NCBI RefSeq assembly: GCF_001984175.1
Contig: NZ_MTQP01000069.1
Coordinates: forward strand, 310,001 to 374,000
Source: Saccharothrix sp. ALI-22-I
GTDB taxonomy: Bacteria > Actinomycetota > Actinomycetes > Mycobacteriales > Pseudonocardiaceae
Length of the DNA: 64,000 bases
Direction: 5' to 3'
Shown here: piece by piece, positions 9,530 to 16,595 of the stretch
Position numbering within the stretch: the stretch's first letter is position 1
Layout of the letters: the number at the start of each line of letters is the position of its first letter
Translations under genes and position numbers: made by a program
The notes under the pieces: generated by a model
Told to the model about the DNA's origin: nothing
The model's database searches: none
The model's input: the letters and a program-made list of their open reading frames with translations, nothing else

Positions 9530-10002
9530 ACCAGGCAACGTAACGCCTCCACACACCCGCAGCGGTCGGAACAACCCACAACGGCCACAGCACCACCGCG
9601 CATCACCACATCGGCCGAATGTGCACGGCCGACGGCTGTGGGAGACCGAACCGGGCACGCCGCCGCGCGGATCTGCGACAACCTCCCGGCCCTCGCTGGT
9701 CGCGCAAGACGGACTCCGGCCGCGCGACGCCCCTTGGGACGACATCGGCGTCGTGTTCCTGGGCGGGTCGACGGAGTGAAAGCCCGGGCCCGATGCCACC
9801 CGCATCGCCCACGCCGCGAAGGCTCGCGGGAAGTGGCCGCATGTAGGGCGGGTCGACGTTCGCGCGGCTCCCATCGCCTTGCGAGGAGGGAGTTTGAACA
9901 TGTCTCGCGCGAGCGCGAACCCCTGGGTAACCCGCGCGGCACAGCGGATGTGACCTCCGCTGCGACCGTGCACCCTGGATCCCTGACGCACAGGCGAGTC
10001 CT
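9530..10002. other. No gene supported
   Basis: Several long frames overlap here on both strands, but their Arg/Pro/Ser-rich translations look like by-products of high GC. The part next to 9529 should hold the promoter of the secreted protein. I see no repeat or hairpin of note. Confidence 0.4.
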
Positions 10003-10266
10003 TCAGCAGCCGCCGAGGATCGCGACTTCCGCGAGGACGAGAACACCGAAGGCAACGGGCAACGGCCTGGGAGCCGCTGGGCCGTGGCCGGGAACGTAGG
10101 CGAGGAGCGCTATGAGCACGGCGAACGAGAGCGCGGCCGCCGCGCCGGTCAACCCGGCCGACAACGCGCGGCGACAGCCGTGCGCGAGACCACGGCGTCG
10201 TCGCAGCAGGGCGTGCAGGACCGCCAGCCACAGCACAGCACAGCACAGCACAGCACCCAAGATCAT
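10003..10266 (-). CDS. Small membrane protein with a pentanucleotide repeat near its start
   Basis: An 87-residue frame with three hydrophobic segments (about residues 3-20, 40-60 and 68-86) separated by an Arg-rich loop. No family is recognised. Codons 5-13 are built from five perfect copies of a 5-bp unit, so gain or loss of a unit would shift the frame. Coding status rests on hydrophobic pattern only. Confidence 0.4.
   Translation of the reverse strand: MILGAVLCCAVLWLAVLHALLRRRRGLAHGCRRALSAGLTGAAAALSFAVLIALLAYVPGHGPAAPRPLPVAFGVLVLAEVAILGGC
10231..10255. repeat. Pentanucleotide microsatellite (CAGCA)x5
   Basis: Five perfect tandem copies of CAGCA on the plus strand (TGCTG on the minus strand). 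It lies inside the first codons of the small membrane frame at 10003-10266. The unit length is not a multiple of three. Confidence 0.9.
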
Positions 10267-10843
10267 CAGACAAACACCGCCGTCTATTGCGTGCCCGCGC
10301 AGCGGCTAACCCAGCGGTTCACCGCGCGGCGGGTGGCCGCCGTTCGCCGATGTCCGCCCGGCCCGCGCTGGCGGCTGATCCGGCCAAGGTCTCCTGGGTC
10401 TGGTCCTGGCCGGCACGCCTCGACACCGCGGTGGAGGTCGCGTTGGGGTGCGGTTCCGTCCGATCGCCCGTCGCGGTAGCGACTCGCCATCCGTTGGATC
10501 GGATGCGTGGCCTCCTGTAGTACAGGCACCGCCACACGGGTCGCTGTCACTCGACAGGGTGAACTGTGCCCTGAGATGACGTGAGCCCCTGGCTGTCGAA
10601 GGGTGTACGCGCCATCGTGGCCACTGTGAGATGAGAGGGATTACCGAGTCACTGTCGGCCTTGAGAGCGGTCGATCACGGTCGCCGTAGTCCTGCTTGGC
10701 AGACATCACCAAGAGCGGGATCTGCGGTGGGACTGCCCCGCTTTCGGGTTCAGTCAGGAGCGGACGCCGGGCGGCCCGGGTTTGCGTGCATCGCGGGTCG
10801 CAACGTCGCGCAGACAGTGTCACACCGCTGCGGGGTGCCGTTC
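10267..10843. other. No gene supported
   Basis: No frame here has a recognisable domain, and composition is uneven. It probably represents decayed sequence between the small membrane frame and the LCAT-like fragment. Confidence 0.4.
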
Positions 10844-11071
10844 ATGGGTACATCACGGGAACAGCCGTGGGGTTCTGGACCGCGACTGCACAACGAGACC
10901 ACTGTGGACGCCGTGGTTTTCGTTCCGGGGTTGATGGGCAGCACCCTGTACGACAAGGTGCGCGAGCGCACGATCTGGGGGGCTGAAGCCACCCCTTTGC
11001 CGACGGCACGTCGCCGTCCGAGAGCAATGTGGCCCACGACAAGTGGCCGACGCGTCCGGAATGACCCCTGA
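10844..11071 (+). pseudogene. LCAT-like alpha/beta hydrolase, N-terminal fragment
   Basis: Reads TTVDAVVFVPGLMGSTLYD followed by RTIWGA. This is the N-terminal strand and oxyanion loop of lecithin:cholesterol-acyltransferase-like hydrolases, which normally run to 400 or more residues. Similarity stops near 10990, and the frame ends in Arg/Pro-rich nonsense at 11071. The catalytic GHS-G, Asp and His are all missing. It is a truncated relic. Confidence 0.6.
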
Positions 11072-11427
11072 ATCGTGTCGGGGTAATTCCCCGAGGTGGC
11101 GCGGAATATGAACGGCGCGGTGCACTGTGGATGATCACCAGAACCGACAGAGTTCCGGAACGACCCCGTTCCGGGCGAGCCGGAGCCGAACAAGGCACGA
11201 ACGGAGGGTGAAGTCGGCCGATCATCCGATGCCTGCGCCGGCGCCTTGCCGAGGTTCCGATACCGGCAGGAAGCGACCGGACACAGACCGTCGCCACGAC
11301 ACGCAAGTCGTCCCACATGGCGGGAAGTCCGAGACAGGGGCCCTGATCACTCGTAGGGTCTACCGGCGTCAGGGACCCTGACGCAACACGCGACCAAGAT
11401 CCACGCCGACCGCTTTGAGGAGCTGGT
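11072..11427. other. No gene supported
   Basis: No recognisable gene. The end nearest 11428 carries a GAGGAGCTG ribosome-binding site for the DUF742 gene and must hold its promoter. Confidence 0.4.
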
Positions 11428-11772
11428 GTGTCGACCCTCCGGGTGCGTCCCTACACCAGAACCGGCGGCCGTACGCATTCCGCGACGACGCTGGCGATCG
11501 AGACCATCGTGACGACGAACGAAAGGGCGGCGAGAGACGCCCTGACGTCCACCGCGGAACACCGCATCATCAGTGATCTGTGCCGGAACCCGCATTCCGT
11601 CGCGGAAGTGGCGGCGACACTGCGGTTGCCGCTCGGCGTGGTGCGCGTGCTGTTGGCGGATATGTCGGACATGAGCCTGATCAACGTGCACAAGGACCAA
11701 GCGATCGACGCGAAGGGCCGACCGTCAATGGAGTTGATGGAACGCGTCCTGATGGGGTTGCGCCGAATCTGA
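11428..11772 (+). CDS. DUF742 protein (CvnC-like), orphan
   Basis: A 114-residue DUF742 protein. It has the typical [11 protein letters not shown] start, an [20 protein letters not shown] helix-turn-helix-like core and an [10 protein letters not shown] ending. In actinomycetes DUF742 genes usually sit in four-gene 'conservon' operons with a sensor kinase, a roadblock/LC7 protein and a small GTPase. None of those is present here, so this copy is orphaned. The GTG start follows GAGGAGCTG closely. Its 3' end overlaps the convergent dehydrogenase gene by 48 nt. Confidence 0.9.
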   Translation: MSTLRVRPYTRTGGRTHSATTLAIETIVTTNERAARDALTSTAEHRIISDLCRNPHSVAEVAATLRLPLGVVRVLLADMSDMSLINVHKDQAIDAKGRPSMELMERVLMGLRRI

Positions 11773-12633
11773 GCGTTCCCTGATCGCGTGCACCACGGCG
11801 GCCATGTCGTTCTTGCCGTGCCCCAGTTCCACCGTGCGGGTGAACAGGGTCAGGCACACGTCGAGCAGCGGTGAGGCGATGCCGGCGGCGCGGGCGGCGT
11901 CGGCGATGAGCTGGTTGTTCCGGAGCACGTCGCGGGCCGCGGCCTGGGCGTCGAAGTCGGCGGCGAGGAGTTTGGCGGCCTTCGCCCGGGACACCTTGCT
12001 CGCCATGGGACCCGCGTCCAGGACTTCGACCAGGGTCCGCTGGTCGAGGTTGTGCCGTTCGGCGAAGTGGAACGCCTCGATGAGGCCGGTGCTCATCGTG
12101 ATCAGGAACAGGTTCACCGACAGCTTCATCAGCAGGGCGTTGGGGGTCGGGCCGCAGTCCACCACGTCCCCGCACATCGGCGCGATCACCTCGCGTGCCC
12201 GTGCCACGGCTTCGGGGGCGCCGGCGAGCATGGCGACCAGTTCCCCGGCCTCGGCCGGGCCGCGCGAGCCCGAGACCGGCGCTTCGACGTAGTCGCCGCC
12301 GGCCGCGTGGATATCGGCGCCGAGGTCGTGCGAGTAGTCCGGGGAGGTCGTGCCCATGTGCACGACGGTGCGGCCTTCGACGGTGCGCGCGAACTCGGCC
12401 GTTCGGCGGCCGAGGACCGAATCGATCGCGGCCTCGTCGGCGAGCATGAGGATCACCACGTCGGAGCCGGCGAACACCTCCGCCGGCGTTGCCGCGACCC
12501 GCGCGCCCGCCTCCCGCAGGGGTTCGGTCCGCTCCGGCGAGCGGTTCCACACCACCAGCGGTCGGCCGGACCGGGCCAGGTTGAGCGCCATCGGCTGACC
12601 CATGATGCCGAGACCGACGAATCCGACCTGCAC
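11725..12633 (-). CDS. NAD(P)-dependent beta-hydroxyacid dehydrogenase-like oxidoreductase
   Basis: A 302-residue protein of the 3-hydroxyisobutyrate/6-phosphogluconate dehydrogenase superfamily. The N-terminal Rossmann motif [13 protein letters not shown] (residues 3-15) and the substrate-binding segment [15 protein letters not shown] (near residue 120) are clear. The catalytic Lys lies in the [10 protein letters not shown] helix. The start GTG at 12633 follows GAGGAGG by 5 nt. The longer upstream frame is Pro/Arg-rich and unlikely. Substrate unknown; imine reductase activity is possible in this fold. Confidence 0.9.
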   Translation of the reverse strand: MQVGFVGLGIMGQPMALNLARSGRPLVVWNRSPERTEPLREAGARVAATPAEVFAGSDVVILMLADEAAIDSVLGRRTAEFARTVEGRTVVHMGTTSPDYSHDLGADIHAAGGDYVEAPVSGSRGPAEAGELVAMLAGAPEAVARAREVIAPMCGDVVDCGPTPNALLMKLSVNLFLITMSTGLIEAFHFAERHNLDQRTLVEVLDAGPMASKVSRAKAAKLLAADFDAQAAARDVLRNNQLIADAARAAGIASPLLDVCLTLFTRTVELGHGKNDMAAVVHAIRERSDSAQPHQDAFHQLH

Positions 12634-12652
12634 TACGACCTCCTCGCACGAC

Positions 12653-12691
12653 GGCACGGCGCCGTCTCCGCGTGGGAGTCGACGCCGTGCC
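12653..12691 (-). terminator. Hairpin downstream of the anti-sigma gene
   Basis: Perfect 9-bp inverted repeat GGCACGGCG (12653-12661) and CGCCGTGCC (12683-12691). It lies between the anti-sigma gene end and the dehydrogenase start, both read leftward. It probably ends the sigma/anti-sigma transcript. Confidence 0.5.
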
Positions 12692-12763
12692 GGTGGTACC
12701 CGTCCTGAACGGTGGTGCGGTCCCGCCGGTGGGGCAGCAACCGGTGGACCGGCCGCTGGTTCG

Positions 12764-13498
12764 TCAGCCGCTGGTGGGCAGCCGGACCAGGGTCGCGCCT
12801 TCTTTCGTGTCACGCACGATGAACTCGGAGATCTCGTGCCAGCGCATGCCGACCGAGGCCTGCATGCTCACCGGGTCCTTGCTCGGGCCCGAGGCCGTCA
12901 CCAGCCATGAGCCGACGACCATCGTCTCGCCCGTCCGCGCCTTCGCCACCAGTTCGCACCGCGTGGGCCCCTTGGCGCCCTTCACTTCGACCTGGATCGA
13001 CGTGCCCCACGGTTCGGGGCTCGCCGCGAGCCGGGCGTACACGCCGGTCGCGGGATCGGTGCGGGTGATGGTGCCGGAAGCGTCCGGGGCGCCCTTCGCC
13101 ACGTTGGACTGCTCCGGCACCGACGGCGTCGTCGAGGTGGCGACCGAGTCGGACGGTGAGGCGATGCTCATCGACACGACAGCGGTCCCCGCGATGAGCA
13201 ACGCGGCGGCGGCGGCAGCCAGCAGCGCCACGTTGCGGCGCTTGCGCGCCCTGGTTTCCGAGACCGAGTCGAGCATCGCGCGCACCGAGCGGCCGTCGGG
13301 CCGCTCCCCCGCGTTGGCGCGCAGCATGCCGTTGGCGTCGGCCTCGTCGAGCAGATCCGGCAGTTCGGCGAAATCGCGCAGGTCGAGCGCACATCGACGA
13401 CATTGGGCGAGGTGGTTCTCGAACGCGTCGACCTCGTCCTCATCGAGGATGCCGAGGACGTACGCCGCCACGTCGATGTGGTTCGGCAGCGATGTCAC
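12764..13498 (-). CDS. Membrane anti-sigma factor with zinc-finger ASD
   Basis: A 244-residue anti-sigma factor. The cytoplasmic N-terminus has a ZAS-type H29-x3-C33-x2-C36 motif. One transmembrane helix (about residues 89-108) follows, then an extracytoplasmic domain that begins Ser/Thr-rich and ends in a beta-rich RskA/DUF4349-like part ([19 protein letters not shown]). It begins 6 nt after the ECF sigma stop and is surely co-transcribed. It should hold the sigma factor inactive until an envelope or redox signal arrives. Confidence 0.9.
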   Translation of the reverse strand: MTSLPNHIDVAAYVLGILDEDEVDAFENHLAQCRRCALDLRDFAELPDLLDEADANGMLRANAGERPDGRSVRAMLDSVSETRARKRRNVALLAAAAAALLIAGTAVVSMSIASPSDSVATSTTPSVPEQSNVAKGAPDASGTITRTDPATGVYARLAASPEPWGTSIQVEVKGAKGPTRCELVAKARTGETMVVGSWLVTASGPSKDPVSMQASVGMRWHEISEFIVRDTKEGATLVRLPTSG

Positions 13499-13504
13499 CT
13501 TGTT

Positions 13505-14068
13505 TCAGCCCCGATCCTGCAACGCACGCCGCAGGGCGCGAAGCGCGTAGTACACCCTGGACTTCACCGTGCCGGGCGGTACCCCGAGCACCGCTGCGGC
13601 TTCCCCGACGGTCCGATCCCTCAAGTACGTTTCGAGAATAGCCTCCCGGTGTTCCTCCGTCAGTCCGTTCATCGCTTCGGCTACGACTATCGCCGCCAGC
13701 GTGCGGTCCGCTTCGTCCCGCGCCGGGGCTTCGTCGGACGGCGTCAACTCCGACTCCTGCGGTCGGACGCTCCGCTTGCGCCGGTCGTCGATGACCAGCC
13801 GCCGGGCGACGGTGAACAGCCAGGAGCGGAGCAGGACGGGGTCCCGTTCCAGCTTCTCGGCGTTGCGCCACGCCCGTACGAGCGTCTCCTGGACGATGTC
13901 CTCTGCCCACTGCCGGTCGCTGCCGGTCAGCCTCATGGCATGCCCGAGCAGCGCGCTGCCGAACTCCTGGTAGAGCCTGCGGATCAGCTCGTCTTCCAGA
14001 CTCAAGTCCGGCCAACTCTGATCTCTTTGGGGGGAAGTGCTGCGTCTGTGCCGCGCCACGCCGAGCAT
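13505..14068 (-). CDS. ECF sigma factor (SigL/SigK-like)
   Basis: From ATG at 14068 this gives 187 residues. Sigma region 2 (LYQEFGSALLGHAMRLTG, AEDIVQETLVRAWRN) and region 4 (LTEEHREAILETYL, VGEAAAVLGVPPGTVKSRV) are complete, and the region 3 linker is short, as in ECF sigmas. Length and layout resemble mycobacterial SigL. The start is uncertain, since no clear RBS is visible. It stands divergent from the lipoprotein/redox operon, whose upstream region carries a matching ECF-type promoter. Confidence 0.92.
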   Translation of the reverse strand: MLGVARHRRSTSPQRDQSWPDLSLEDELIRRLYQEFGSALLGHAMRLTGSDRQWAEDIVQETLVRAWRNAEKLERDPVLLRSWLFTVARRLVIDDRRKRSVRPQESELTPSDEAPARDEADRTLAAIVVAEAMNGLTEEHREAILETYLRDRTVGEAAAVLGVPPGTVKSRVYYALRALRRALQDRG

Positions 14069-14131
14069 CCAAGCGCGCCGACGGCTTCCGCGTCGAGGGT
14101 TTCGTGGCAAAAAAAGTCGTTGATTTGTTTG

Positions 14132-14159
14132 TGAACCGACATCCCATCGTGTCCGTACT
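14132..14159 (+). promoter_or_regulatory. Candidate ECF-sigma promoter of the redox operon
   Basis: TGAACC (14132-14137), a 16-nt spacer and CGTACT (14154-14159). This resembles the TGAACC-N16-CGT consensus described for SigL-type ECF sigmas. It faces the lipoprotein gene at 14248 and lies in the gap beside the sigma gene, so the sigma probably controls the operon. Confidence 0.55.
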
Positions 14160-14247
14160 CCTCGGTATCCGCTTCGAAGGCAAGGACCTGGGTCCCCGGT
14201 CCCACTAGTCCTTCCGGCGGACCCGCCAGCAGTAGAAAGGACCAACG

Positions 14248-14829
14248 ATGCGAAGTCGACGTACCCGAAAGGCGTTGCTGCTGGTTCCGGCAGCAGCGGC
14301 GTTGATGCTGGTCAGCGCCTGCAGCGCGACCGGGATCAACAACGCTGCGAGCCAGAACGGCGCGGTCGACGCCGGTTCCGGTTCGACGACTCTCCAACAG
14401 ACGCCGGAATTCAGCAAGGAGCCACGCCAGATGCTCCTGGCGACGGAGTCCAAGCAGGTCGGGTGGTTCGTGGCCGACGGTGGCGGCTTCGCGCTGTACC
14501 GCTTCGACAAGGACACCGCGAAACCGGCGAAGTCCAATTGCGACGTCGAGTGCGTCAAGACGTGGCCGCCGGTGCTGGTCAGCGAGAAGCAGACGATGAC
14601 CACCGGGGTCGACCCGACGCTGGTCGGCTCGGTGACCCGCGCGGACGGCAACAAGCAGGTCACGCTGGCCGGCTGGCCGCTGTACCGGTACGCAGGCGAC
14701 AAGAAGGCGGGCGACCTGACCGGTCAGGGCAAGGGCGGCACGTGGTTCGCGGTGACACCCGAAGGCAAGAAGGCGCAGGCCAACGCCGCAGCGGCGTCCG
14801 GCCAACCGTCCACCGGCACCGGCTACTAG
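14248..14829 (+). CDS. Secreted lipoprotein with PF03640 repeats
   Basis: A 193-residue lipoprotein with signal peptide and lipobox LVSAC (C25). The mature part has two copies of the PF03640 'secreted repeat of unknown function': GGFALYRFDKDT...CDVECVKTWPP and LAGWPLYRYAGDK...GQG. Two Cys residues in the first repeat could form a disulfide. It would sit on the outer face of the membrane. It is the first gene behind the ECF-type promoter, with an AAAGGA RBS, and begins a four-gene redox operon. Confidence 0.88.
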   Translation: MRSRRTRKALLLVPAAAALMLVSACSATGINNAASQNGAVDAGSGSTTLQQTPEFSKEPRQMLLATESKQVGWFVADGGGFALYRFDKDTAKPAKSNCDVECVKTWPPVLVSEKQTMTTGVDPTLVGSVTRADGNKQVTLAGWPLYRYAGDKKAGDLTGQGKGGTWFAVTPEGKKAQANAAAASGQPSTGTGY

Positions 14830-14841
14830 GACGAGAAGACC

Positions 14842-15591
14842 ATGTCAGCCAAACGTTTCGCGGCGGCCTTGTTGGCCCTGCACCTGTTGTTCCTCCCCGC
14901 GCTGCCCGGTGTGGCGCTCGCCCAGGACACCGGTCCGGTGGAGCAGACGCCGTTGGGCCCGATCACCGCGTCGGACAAGGAATTGCTGGTCAAGGTGCGT
15001 CTGGCGGGCCTGTGGGAGATGCCCATGGGCGAAGAGGCGCAGACCCGCGCGGCCAGCACCCGGGTCAAAGAAGTCGGCGCCCAGCTGATGAGCGACCACC
15101 AGTTCCTCGACGAACGGGTGGTGCGGCTGGCCGCGCAGATGGGCGTCCCGCTGCCGGACGAGGCCAACGCCGACCAGCAGTCGTGGATGGCGGAGATGCG
15201 CGCGCGCACCGGCACCGCGTTCGACGAGTCGTTCGCCAACCGGCTGCGGGCCGCACACGGCTCGATCTTCCCGGTCGTCGGCACGGTGCGGTCGAACACC
15301 CGCAACGAGGCGATCCGGCAGTTCGCCCAGATCTGCAACCAGATCGTGCTCAAGCACATGACCCTGTTGGAGAGCACCAACATGGTCGGCGAGATGGGCC
15401 TGGCCAAGCCGGTCGCCGCGGGTGCGGCGCTGCAGGGGGGCGCGGTCAGCGTCGACCCCTTGCGAACCGCCGCCCAGGTCCCCTCCGACGACGGACCCAG
15501 TCCCCTGGTCGTGCTCCTGATGTGCCTGGCAGGTGCGGTGGTGACGATCGGAATCCTGCGCGTGCTGCGGCCAAGCGGCGACGTCAAGTGA
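14842..15591 (+). CDS. Secreted DUF4142 protein with C-terminal membrane anchor
   Basis: A 249-residue protein with a signal peptide (cleavage after ALAQ near residue 28) and a DUF4142 helical domain (about 40-190). A C-terminal hydrophobic segment (LVVLLMCLAGAVVTIGI) with a basic end follows. DUF4142 resembles ferritin-like helical bundles, but no clear di-iron ligand set is evident. It starts 12 nt after the lipoprotein gene. Probably anchored outside the membrane; function unknown. Confidence 0.85.
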   Translation: MSAKRFAAALLALHLLFLPALPGVALAQDTGPVEQTPLGPITASDKELLVKVRLAGLWEMPMGEEAQTRAASTRVKEVGAQLMSDHQFLDERVVRLAAQMGVPLPDEANADQQSWMAEMRARTGTAFDESFANRLRAAHGSIFPVVGTVRSNTRNEAIRQFAQICNQIVLKHMTLLESTNMVGEMGLAKPVAAGAALQGGAVSVDPLRTAAQVPSDDGPSPLVVLLMCLAGAVVTIGILRVLRPSGDVK

Positions 15592-15758
15592 AAGGAGGTG
15601 GTGATCCCGACACCACAGTGCGACTCCCGACGCGGAGAACTTCCACACCCTCGAACCCGCCCGGCAGGCCGTGAACACTCCTGCGCGGCCACGCCGGGCG
15701 GGTCGGGCCCCTCCCACCACCTGCGAGTTCTCTCCCGCCATCTCGGAGGTAAAGTCCA

Positions 15759-16595
15759 GTGCTCTCCCAGGTTCCGCTGTTGATCGCCCAGGCCAGCGGC
15801 GACCATGACGCCGGCGTGAAACACATGGCGCAGATCTCGGCGCGCATGGCCTATGCGCTCATGTGCGCCACCCTGGCCTGGGGCGTGATGATCGCCACAG
15901 GCTGGGCCAACAAGTTCTCCAGTAGACAGGGGTTGCGCAACACCCACATGGTGTTGGCCACCATGGCTATCACGTTCGGCTCGTTGCACGCCTTCGCGTT
16001 CACCATCTTGCAGCTCAACACCTTCTCGTTCCTCCAGATCCTGGTGCCCTTCGCCAACGGCGGCCTGTTCCGGCACGCGCTGGGCATCCTCGGCCTGGAA
16101 CTCATGATCACCATCGCGGTCACCGCGGGTCTGCGCAAGAAGATCTACTACCGCAAGTGGTTGCGGCTGCACCAGGTCGCCTACGCCGCGGTCACCATCA
16201 CCGTGGTCCACTCCTGGTTCGGCGCCATCGCCAACGGCAACCTGTCCGTGCTGTGGCTGGCCGGCCTCACGATCCTCATCCCCACGGCGACCATCGCCCT
16301 GGCCCGCTTCCTCCCGCCGCACGTGCTGGTGAAGCTGGGCATGCTGGAGCCGGAGCCCGGTTTCGAGCCCGAGCCCGACGGCGCGGGCGGCAGCGCGCTG
16401 GACATCAGCGTCGACAACGAGCGCTGCCACCGCTACGGCATCTGCCAGGCCGAGGCGCCGGGGCTGTTCCAGCTGGTCGACGACGAACGCCTGCGTTACG
16501 AGCGCAGGCCACCACCTGAGCAGTTCGCAAAGGCGCGGGCCGCCGCGCGCGCTTGTCCGATGCGCGCGATCGAGCTGCGGGAGCGTGTGCGGTGA
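15759..16595 (+). CDS. Ferric-reductase-like heme membrane domain fused to a ferredoxin
   Basis: A 278-residue fusion. Residues about 25-195 form a ferric-reductase-like membrane domain of 5-6 helices with candidate heme His residues (SLHAFAF, RLHQVAY, VVHSWFG). A linker rich in Glu/Pro follows. Residues about 215-275 are a cytoplasmic single-cluster ferredoxin: C-HRYGI-C, then a distant CP in ACPMRAIEL, the C-x5-C...CP pattern typical of 3Fe-4S types. GTG start with GGAGG 9 nt upstream. It would pass electrons between ferredoxin and membrane heme. Confidence 0.85.
   Translation: MLSQVPLLIAQASGDHDAGVKHMAQISARMAYALMCATLAWGVMIATGWANKFSSRQGLRNTHMVLATMAITFGSLHAFAFTILQLNTFSFLQILVPFANGGLFRHALGILGLELMITIAVTAGLRKKIYYRKWLRLHQVAYAAVTITVVHSWFGAIANGNLSVLWLAGLTILIPTATIALARFLPPHVLVKLGMLEPEPGFEPEPDGAGGSALDISVDNERCHRYGICQAEAPGLFQLVDDERLRYERRPPPEQFAKARAAARACPMRAIELRERVR

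Noticed and set aside
15598-15783. 61-residue frame behind the strong Shine-Dalgarno
   Set aside because: Its start overlaps the Shine-Dalgarno itself, the translation is Arg/Pro/His-rich, and it runs over the next gene's RBS and start.
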